A stretch of DNA of 64,000 nt from contig NC_058062.1 of NCBI RefSeq assembly GCF_020085105.1, positions 6,861,945 to 6,925,944 of the forward strand, given 5' to 3'. The translations under genes were made by a program, and so were the position numbers. Of the stretch, positions 27,601-38,800 are shown piece after piece. The stretch's first letter is position 1. Every line of letters begins with the position of its first letter. The DNA comes from Siniperca chuatsi. Taxonomy: Eukaryota; Chordata; Actinopteri; Centrarchiformes; Sinipercidae. The notes below the pieces were generated by a model. That model searched no databases and had not been told where the DNA came from. It was given only the letters and a program-made list of their open reading frames with translations.

Positions 27601-30600
27601 GTGGAGAGTTAGATGAGAAGATCAATACCACTCTCACATTTGTGAGTTAAATATAAGGCTACAGCCAGCAGATGGTTAATGTAGCTTAGCACAAGGACTG
27701 AAAAGAGGGGGAAACAGCTAGCATGCTCTGTTCAACCATAATAAAATCCACCTACCAGCACCTCTTTATAGAGGCACATTATATCTTGTGTGTTTAATCC
27801 CCTGCTAACTCTCTGCCAGAAAGTGAATATGCGTATTTCCCAAAATGTCAAACTATTCCTTTAAAGGTATGGTAACATAATAGAGTCACTTGTTTCGAGG
27901 AAAAACTCCCTGAAACAGATGAAGAAACTTTTAAAATGATCTCTCCTCACTGGCTGATTTTGTTCTACTTCATTTAAGGAAAATTAGATTCAAATCTGGA
28001 CTTTATGTCTTTCTCAGTGTCTAGCTGTGAAGAAACCATTAGATTAACAAGGATTGCTGTGGTGCAGATGTGTGAGTGCTTTTATCCCTAATTTGCCGCT
28101 TGCATGAACTACTAGCCGCTGCTAGTATTTCTGCTAAATCTACTTCCTGTCACTATGATTGATTACGCACTCCAACCTGCTCCTCTGCTTTTGCACCTGA
28201 GCTGGGGGTTTTTTGGTGTTTTTTTTTTGCATGCATTGAGTTTATTTATGCAATGCATCACCTCATTCTAGCTGTACTCCTCAAAACACCCCCAAACACA
28301 GTCCAGCCTCTATCTCTTTGTTAAGCTGATGAAGTAGAATCCATTTTTTTCTCTTCAAAGTAAAAGCAGTGTTTTCATCAAGCCATCCAATTTGTTTGAT
28401 TGTTGTTTCTGCTTCATACCAGACCTGTCGATTTGTTCCTCATCTACAACAAATCCAGAAATCTATTTATCTTTAATTTGAAGAATAGAAAGAGACTAAA
28501 CTCCTTAACTGTTAAAATCATTCAACAATCAACAGAGGATTTCTCATTAAACAAATAAGGAGAAAACATCTTAATACTCAGAGGCTTTTATCACTGAAGC
28601 ACTTGAAAACAAAGATGAAAAAGCAAGATGACTCAAATTGATTATGATTGAAATATCTCCAGCTGGTTTCCAATCTCTCCAGGTTGTTTTAGAAGAGCAA
28701 CTGTTGATTATGAAGTTGTTAGTGTCAGCTCCGCGAGCAGCTTGATAAAACTGCGACAGATCTTGATTACACTCTACCTGGGCAGAGAGAAACCTGCTCA
28801 TATGATCTGAAGGCCACTTTGGTTTGTTTGCACTTTCTGCCTGTTGCAGATCTGCAGTCTGCTGTGTATTTCTTTTTGTGGCTGCCTCCATGTCTGCATC
28901 ATCTGTTCTCATTCTTTCATCTCTGTCCCTCTCTGCAGGAAACTCCAAACAGGCTCTGCGGTGTAAAACGTGCAAGATGGCTGCTCACCTGTGGTGCACC
29001 TCAGAACTATCACAGCAGCCATGTCATGGGAAGGTGCGAATACACTCACAGAATTTGATGTTGCCATTGTGTATAACATTGGTAGTTGTTCTCAACATAG
29101 ACACGGACTGAATGTCTTGATTTGCTCAGCTTTTTATTTGTAATCTGTGAAATGACTATCTTTTTTTAAAATTTGGCAAGTTTTTGGTGCTGTTGTTTTT
29201 CCTGTTCAAGAAGTTTGTGTATGTGGTTATCCGGTCTTTCAGCCATGGTGGCTGTAACTAACCAGTTCTTCCTCTGTTAATTTCAAACAATCTAGAAATA
29301 TAAAAAATCGCTTCCAGTTTCTGGTAAAGAATTTCTATCTGAGACCAGTATCCAGTTACATAAAGCATCTCAGCCAGCAGCCAGTTACTTCCTGCAGTCT
29401 TTGCTGATTGTCTGGCAACTACTCCTTAGCCAAGAAGTTGTATGGCACATAATCCCCTTACAAATTTACAGTGCAACGTGTTTATTGAGCTTTAGAGTTG
29501 CTATGCGGATGTTACCTTCAAACAGAAGGTTAGCAGGTGAGCTGTTTCCCTCTGTTTCCATTCTGTGTGCTGAGCTAAGCTAACCTGCTGCTGGTTGTAG
29601 CTTCATATTTAACGGACAGATATGAGAGTGGTTTCGATCTCAAGTACATTTTGAGGCTACAAAGAATATCTTAAATTTTGTTGCAAAAAAAGTCCTTAGC
29701 AATTAAAATTGGGACACCACATAAGATATATTCAACAACAACTTATCTTGATTAAAGAGGAAGCCAAATCGTTTTTAAATTGATGAAGAGAATAAAAATG
29801 TGAGAAAACTAAGAACACAAGTTTCTCTTCCTCAAACCAGTCTGACCTCCTATTTTTCAGTTTTTCCCCAGAGAGCTTTAATAGCCACATTATAAAAACA
29901 CCAGCAACAATAACAGTTTGAATTGCAATCATGATTTGAATAACCTGAGCAGAAACACTGTTACCATGGTAACTTAACCATAAATCTGGACTGGTTGGAC
30001 TCCTGGATCACTCAAAATTTTACCTGCACATCAAAATTAATTTGATATGTTTTGTGGAATAGTCATAAGTACAGTTTAAATTAAACTTCTTCTTATTTTT
30101 GAGAAGAACAAAAATGGGAGTTTCATGCAGTTGAGTACAGGTTTTCAGTAAATGCAAAAATATGTTAATAGTCTCATATCACTCAGGGACAGCAGCATGT
30201 CATGCAGTTGTATGAACACATTTACATTTTTTTAACATTACATCACTGCACACAACCATCCAGTGCAACACACAGACATACAAACACTGGAACATTCTTG
30301 ACCTGAGGGCAGACTCAGTCTTAATATACCAACCATATGTGCAGTTTAAGATAAAATGTTGACAGAACACAGGTGCATATGGTAAAGGACAGGATACTCT
30401 TTTCAGTATATGTGTATTAAGAGATGTGAAGTGCTGATGCAGCTGAAACAAAGCCATAAATCACAGCACTTTCCCTTTGGGGCCAAAAAGACTAGAATAT
30501 CCATATTTATAAGCCAACTTGATCTTTAGCTGTGTCTAAAATCGCTAAATCACTAAAAACACTCAATAGTGATCAGAAAATTGAAATTTCAGATACCTTA

Positions 30601-33600
30601 GGACCAATGATAAAACATTTGCATCGTGGATTTTTTGACAAACAGTGATGCATTTTTTATTCCATTGTAGGAATGTGTGCCTTTTGAATTTAGACACTGA
30701 GTGAAAGACAATGGCAGAAGGTGAGAAAAGTGCACCAGGCAGAAAATTGGGGGTGATTTCAGACAGAGCTTTTGTGTTTATCCTCTTGTGCAGGGCGGGG
30801 GACATTAGCATGCAGTAAGACGCAGGACCTTCTGAGAGCCACACAAAATTTTAAGAGCACTTTGTTCACGATGGCTCAGTGCAGTTTGATAGAGGTGCAC
30901 AAAGACAGAGAGGGAGCGGTAGGAGAATTATGAGGGCAGCAAAAGGTAAAATAAGGTCAGACCAGAACCTGGGCATCTTTACAGGAACAAAGATGTCACT
31001 TATTGCCTTTGGTACACAGAGTTTCTCTCTTCAACATAATGTGACAAAGTGAGTGCTTCATTTGCAAGGCAAAGACTGATATCTCAGCTGAAACACTGTG
31101 CTTAATTCAGTGTGAAATTGCAGTTGTGTGGACACACAGACACGCAGAATCACATATCCATGCCTGTGTGTAAGCCATGTGCACATAAGCAAGTAAGTGG
31201 CTGAGTGAATTCATTGTTCATAATTAGCAGCAAAGAGAGCTAACATTTTGCTTTAGTTTGTGACTCGATGGCAGACATAAGCTCTTTTACTGTAGCATGT
31301 GCACCACTGTGTGTGGGCTCGCATGTCTGTCAGTGTGTCTTGATATGTTTCTGATTCAGTGATTTTCAAATGACTACATTAACATCATAAAATCACTACA
31401 TGGAGCCAGTTTCCCATCAGCTCAGCCTATAAACAAGAAGTAATGGAAACTGAAAAGAATCATTCTGCTTTCTGCTGTCCTCCATTAGTCTGGAGCGTTC
31501 AAGCGAAACTTCAGCTCGCCGATGCTCATCAATGACCAATTGTCTGTTGTCAAGGAAGTTCAACCAAGCCAAGGTGAGCATACCTGACTGTCTGTGTGTG
31601 TGTGTGTTTGAGTGAGTGCACGTGTGCATTGTTATCTATGTGTCTCATGTGCTTTTGTTTTGTAATGTTGCTCTTGTCTAGCCTTTTGGTTTAATTTTAG
31701 ATTTTTGTGTGCTTGTGCGTGTACTGTAATAAAACCAGAACTGTCTCCATCTCACCTGACAACCGAGGAGCATGAAGTGGAAAAATATAAAGAGGAAGAA
31801 CAAATTCAGCCTCTCTTGGAGGCTGATGGACGGTCTGCACCTTGAAAGTATGTGAATAAATATTTATAAGTTCTAATGTTTATGTTTTTATATCTCTGTT
31901 TATGATTTGTACTGTATATTCTTGGATTGATGCAGGGTATTAATTTATTAATTTTATTGGCACTATAGCTTGCATGTTTAAAGCTTGATAAACATTTAAA
32001 TGCTTCCCTATTTTATGATTAGTCTAAGTCCTAACTAGCTCTCTGTATCATAACGTCCACCTATATTTCACATAGAAAACCACTAAAATTAAATTTTGAA
32101 TGCAAGTCACATTTTTACTTACTGCTATACATTTATGTAAGTGAACAAATCGGACATTTCCTTGGCACTTTATTGTCTCTTTGTCAAGTAAACCTGCTCA
32201 AAGCTAAAACACAGTGGTACAAGCACAGACTGTTTTAGACTCACTTGCCTAAAAGTACCTGAATTTGTTCTTCCTTTCATCATCATCTCTGAATGCCATA
32301 CCTTTAGATATACATCTGTGTAGGTACACAGTAGATACAGTCCTTCATCTCACAGACTGTATGCCTCCCTGAATCAGGGTTAGCACCTCAAGCTGTCACT
32401 TCCTTGTACTATCCAGGAATCAGGGTACAATTAACCTACAGCGCTGTTATCATCTCAAGCTCCGCACCATGACGCCTGGGACTCTGCCAGGGCCAGCTGA
32501 GACTGCAACCTGCCAAACTCACAATCACACATTTCAAAGTGTCTTCATAATTATTGCTAACAAAAGTCTTGGTAAAATACTGAGCTCATGTTTATGTGCA
32601 TTAATATTAGATGGCAATTTTTATGATGGATTTACTGACAGACCCTGTAATTTCCTGTCAACTGCCTTTTGGCAAATCAGATTATTGTCTCATATTAAAC
32701 CTCATTTATGAGGGTGAAAGTCTATAACTGCAAGAGTGAAGTACATAACAGTAAATGCTGATAAAACGATAAAATCTGATTAAATACCAATTGAAATGAT
32801 GTATACTATGATTTGTTTCTCTATTTAGACAAGAACAACAGTTGTGTTAGGTTAAAGTTAAGGTTAAAGAAGGATTTCATTTTCATTTTGATTAAGGCAG
32901 AAGGACTAGTTTAGGAAAGAAGCCTTTGCTCTTTGCAGAAATACCTTCTTCACTGAAACTGCTACAATCATTTTAAAACACAAATGAGCTTTATCACCTT
33001 TAAATACTTATCACACTGAAGATATTCTTGCTGCAGAAATTCTGTTTTTAGTATTCCTGTTTAATTTTTCATCTATCTGACGAGAGCATGGAGGCACTGA
33101 CTTCAATATGAAACTGCAAATCATCACGACCTCATCCTGCACAGACACAGGCACACACACACACACACACATAGAACATCTGGCCCTGCAGAAAAATCAT
33201 TCTGCCCTTCATGCGACTCGTGTTGAGCTGGATGGAGAAAGGAGCAGAAAATCTAATTCCTAACTTTAGAAATACTCTGCCATCTACATGAAATGTAGCA
33301 ATGAAGGCTTTCTGAGGAATTCCATATTTTAAATCTCATCTTTTATTCCCTCTCTACACAACTACAGCTCCAGATACATTAACAGGCACTAAAACTAAGA
33401 CACATCTCTTGCCAATAAGTAAATGTATAAATAAATCAAAGCATGTAGATTTATTGGAATGTCTTGATGTCTCCTTAACTTTTGGCTGCTGTCCCCTCTC
33501 AGATATAAAGTGGGTCACTTTGGTCCAGGACTGACTGTGTTACTACAGTTATATTTAGAACCTCTGGTTCCTCCAGATTGGCACAATAATAATGATGTAC

Positions 33601-35833
33601 AGTGTAATCTCAGTGTGCAGTCCAGCGTGTGTGGAGTTGTGTCTTTGCGTGGATAATTTACGTGTATTTGTAAATGAAGTGAACATAAGTGTGTGTGCTT
33701 GCATGAGTTTCATGAATGTGTGTGTGGTTTCAGAGGCTGCGCGGATGCGTGTAGACCCCGTGTATGCCGCCTTGCGCTACGGGACGTCCTTGGCACAGAT
33801 GAGCCGCTCCAGTTTTGGCAGTTTGTCAGAGTCACCAACACGCAGCCTGGTATGGCATCATCACCCTGTGGTCAGGGGTGTGGTCACAAAGTGACGACAT
33901 TGGTCCATTGGTTATCTTACTTGTGAAGCATTAAGACCATAGATACTGTAGTGCAGTGATCTGTAGCACTACATGCTCTCTAGTTCATAGTTCTGACATA
34001 TTTTATAAAACATTTACAAATCATCTGCAATTATATTAAAATTGGCTGGATAACATTAAAGATTACTAAGGATGAAGAATTAAGCTCTAAAGGAATAGTG
34101 ACATTGACATTTTAGGGAATACGTGTATTCACTTATCAGGTGGAGAGTGAGATGAGAAGAGTGATATCACTCTTATATCTGTACAGTGATTATGAAGCTA
34201 CTTCCAAGAGACGGTTAGCTTAGCTTAGGACAAAGACTGGAAACAAGGGAAACATCTAGCCCGGGTCTGTCGGAAGGTAACACAATCTGCCTACCAGCAC
34301 CTCTAAAGCTAACTAATTAACATATTATATCTTGTTTGCTTAATCTGTACAAAAAGTGTAAAAAAGTCAATTTGCCTTTTTTGTGCGGGACTATTTCTTG
34401 GTTTTCCAGCTAAGCTAAGATTCTCATCTAACTCTCCGCCAGAAAGCGAATGAGTGTATTTCCCAAAATGTCAAACTTTTGCTTGAAAATTCAGTTTAAA
34501 GCTTTTTAAAAGTTTCCTCTCTTTTGAGGTCATGCTAGTCCCCTACTTACAGTAAATCCAACTTGGCATATGGTAAAGTGTTATAATTGAGCACCAGGGT
34601 AACATCTATGAGGAGAATAATGGATGACATGGTCTCTTTGTTCTTCTTTAAACATGTAGGTGAACCAGTGTGCAAACTCCCCAAAACATTTTTCATACAT
34701 GACCTAACAGTACATAGGTCATGTATGCAGGTCCTTTTACAACACTGACAACAAATGATCTGTGTGGTGTACATTCAGAATAATTCAGAGCAGAAAAAGT
34801 TTTATTCCCACTTTGAAATGACATCCTGGTGCTAACATTTTATTTTTTCCTCTGTATTTTTTTCTTTGATAAGGGGGAGGGAGGTGAGGAGAGTCAACAG
34901 AGACAGTACAGCATGGAGGAAGAGATAACTCAGGAGACAGGGGGTAAACACTGCTGTGTGTCTGTGTTTCCATGTGGATATGCATATGTGCTGTATATCC
35001 ATGCCTATGTGTGTCTATGCATATGTTGTGTTTACCTGTGCATGTCTGTCTGTGTGTGTGAGAGATTTACTGTGTCTGGTTGTGAAAAATGACATGCTTG
35101 ATTGCATATGTGTGGGTGCGTGCGTGTCTGGCACCTTCTAAAAAAATTCCCACCACTTCCAGACGACCCTGTCCCCGACACTGAGATCGAGAAGGAGGAA
35201 GACGAGAGCAGCGGCCAAGTTCCGACTCCTGCAGAGGATAGCAGTGTGAAGGTACCGCTCTTTTCAATCCCCCTGTGCAGACTGTCACCCCTTATTGTTT
35301 TCTTCCTCAAGCATGTATTTCTGTCTCACTACCTCCCCTCCCTGTGTCTCCCTGTGTCCAGGTGCCCAAGCGCATTGAAGTTCACTCCATCCACACCTAT
35401 GTAGCGCTCTACAAGTTTCTGCCTCAGGAACAGAATGACCTGGAACTACAGTGAGTAAAAGCCAAACAGACTGCCTACATGCAGGCATTTTTACAACCAT
35501 GTGTGTGCACATGCAGGAGTGCTTGTATGGTATTGTGTTTTTGCTCTTGTGTGTGTGTGAGTGCATTTGCTTTGTCTGTGTTTTTGTCCCTCCCTGTGTT
35601 TTGCCCCGGCTGTTGTTCCTGCAGGATGAAAATGTCCCCACCATCTGCAGAGGACGGTTCTGGGGCGCCCTTAAGGACGACTAATTATAAACTTGGAGCC
35701 CATCACTGTCCCCTTGTAGAGCTAGCGCATGAGCTGTGTTCCCAGCAGGGGAGAGGATAAAGACACTGAACAACTGAAAGATGAAAGGGCGGACAGACAT
35801 AAGGGGAGATGACAGAGAGCTGAAGATTATCAT

Positions 35834-35886
<53 letters not shown>

Positions 35887-38800
35887 AACAGGAGGAGGAA
35901 GCAAAGTCCATATAGAAGTTAAAGCTCTATAAGATGAAGGAAAACGAGGAAAGAGAAGAAAGGAAGGACAGAGCAGTAAAATGAGGGCAGGATGTGTGTG
36001 TAGGTGTGTCTGGATGGTTAGGGGACAGCTTTCACAAAGGTGGAAGAGCCATGGGACTGTTAACAGCCATCTGTGCTGTGGCTCTGTGTGTGTGACTGCA
36101 CAGTATGTGTGAACTAATGGAAGCACTATGTGTCTCTGTGCTTCTGTCATGCTTTGACCAGTATGGACTGCAGAAGACAAAAACTATACAATATTATGGA
36201 CAGAAGTCAAGAACAGACAGCAGTTTGTGCTGATACAGAGTATCTTAATCTTAAATTAATGATTTTCATTTGAAAAAGTAAAAAATATAATTTGTTATGT
36301 CGCACTGGATGCATTAATTCTACAAATGCAGAATTAACAGATTTACAGAAAATATGAGCACTTACGTTGTTTAAATTTAAAACCTCTGCACAGCCACACA
36401 GGTGTGTTCAGTTATTCTGGCAGATTAAATGGAGCTATGTTGGTAATTAAGGTCACCAAATCTCTGGCTGTGTCTGGAATCGCTCTTCATTTGCTCTACA
36501 GTACACTACTTTTACCCTCTGCCATATATTTGAGTATCAGAACTCTTGTGAAATCTATGCACCATATAGTGCCCTGAAAACAATGGAACACAATGGAACA
36601 AAAAAGTAGTGTCCATGGCATGAACACTGCTTTCTGCTAACAATCCCACAATGCAATGCTTCACATTTTATAGATGCGAAAATTAATAGGTAACACTACA
36701 CCTGATGTCGCAAAATAATGATTATTTATAAGTGTCCGGATCTCAGTTTATAACTCACTATAGAGTAAAGTTTGTGTCTATACATGGAGTAGTGAACTAG
36801 GGAGTGATTTCAGACACAGACCTTGTACTAATAAGAGTGATAAAGGTGTAAGTTGCCCCACCCTAACAGGTGCAACCCAACTAACAGGAGAGTGATGAAG
36901 ATGTCAATCAAGCACAGACTATATACTACCACAGTTCTGAGGAGAGGCCAGACATTATGGCTTGTCATAGCAGGAAAAGCACAGATGTAATTGATAACAT
37001 TAAAAATCACTGCACTACATTTAGGTGACCTAGTTCCAGGGTCCTGGTACTGTGCATGCTGGCTCACTGTGGCTTACTGGGACACTCGATGGAACTGAGC
37101 CACACATGGGAGAAGTTTGCCTTGAAGCCTTTCTGCCAGAAAGCCTAACCAAGTAGTTTTGGTGCCGGAACCTAACAAAACTGCGACCGTTTAGGCATCA
37201 AAAGTACTTGGTTAGGTTTAGGAAAAGATCATAGTTTGGGTTAAAATAATAAGTCAACGTTGACTTTTTGTTTCACACGGGACACAAACAGCGTGGTCTC
37301 CTAGGTGAAAGTCCTGTGTTTGACCTATCCATCCACCCTGACCTGCTCCCTACATGGACTTTGTCGTTCTTTATACTATGTCACCTGACTTCCTAAAGCC
37401 TTTCACTTTCTGGCAGAAAGCCTTGAAGACTAACTTCTCCCATGTGCAACTGAGATATCGTTAACAAAATTTGTTTCTCCTGTGCTTTTCCTGCTATGAT
37501 AAGTCAATAATGTTTGCTGTGAAAAAGGTCTGTAGGTTTGTGGGACTTTTAAATTTGGGAGGGTTAGGGTTTGATTTGGGGGGGGTATTTTGCTATTTTA
37601 AGTTTGTAGTTTGAAGGTGGAGTAAGATTAGCTTAGTTTAGCTTTTGTCCTACATTTTGATAGGATCAAGTAGCAGCTCCTCTCAAAAGTAGTGCTGAAG
37701 GTTTAATACTTTCTACTCTCTCGACCAGTTAACAGTTTTCATTTTCACTCAAAGAAAACACAAAATCCAAAACCATCATACTGTCATCTGTTTCTGCCTC
37801 CGTGGATGTGGGTGCACAGAAACAGAAAGATGTAACATTTGATATGTGTCAAAATGGGAAGATAGTGACATTAAAAATATGTAAATTACAACATGTTAGT
37901 TACACTTTGCTAATTACACTCTTCAACATATACCTTCAAACTGTATGCAGACCAGGCATCAATGAGTTTGTTTCACTCTGGCAAACAACTAGAATTAGTT
38001 TTTTGATATATCCAAAAACCAAACTATACTGTACATTTAGGTTTTAAGTAGCTGTGCTCCTAGGAGAAAACTCAGTGAGCAGAATAATTGTTTCATATTT
38101 AATAAATGGCCAATATAAGTTGAGATATATGGGTCTCACCCTAGTTGGTAAGTTTATGTAACTGTGTGCAAACTTATGTGTGTGTGTATGTGTTTGTGAG
38201 CGATGATCATATAGGGCAGTAGTGAGAGCAGACACCCAGGAGACGCAACGTACAGAAGTGCAATTGGGACAGCAGTTTCTCCCTCTGTATCTAGGACAGT
38301 GGGTACACTGTGTATGAGTGTGTGTGTGTGTGTGTGTGTGTAGAAAAGTCTCATCAAAAACTGGTAACATCATTAGCATGCAGGCCAGGTTAGCTGCAGA
38401 TCACGTCCAGTCTTCACCACTGCAGTAGGTGCTACAGAATCGTCTTTCATGTAGACCTCATGACTTTAGTGTCAGCTGCTCTGACACCTCTGCAGAGGGA
38501 CACAAAGACTCTACATATAAACCTCCACAGCTTTGTAACCATGGGTACAACAGCTTTCTGTGGCAGTTTGATAATGTTATCTTTTGTGCTCGCACTCAAC
38601 TCTTTTTTCTTTTCTTGCCTGCCGCTCTCACTCTCTCACCCCCTTCATCTCCCAATCATGTATCCCACTCCCATCTCACCATCCCCTTTTCCTCTCCACC
38701 TCAGTCACCTCCCCTTTTATGCCTCCTTTTTTTCATCTTCTCTCTTGTCTTATCTCCTCTAGTCCCGGTGATCGGGTGCAGGTCACTGATGACTCTAATG

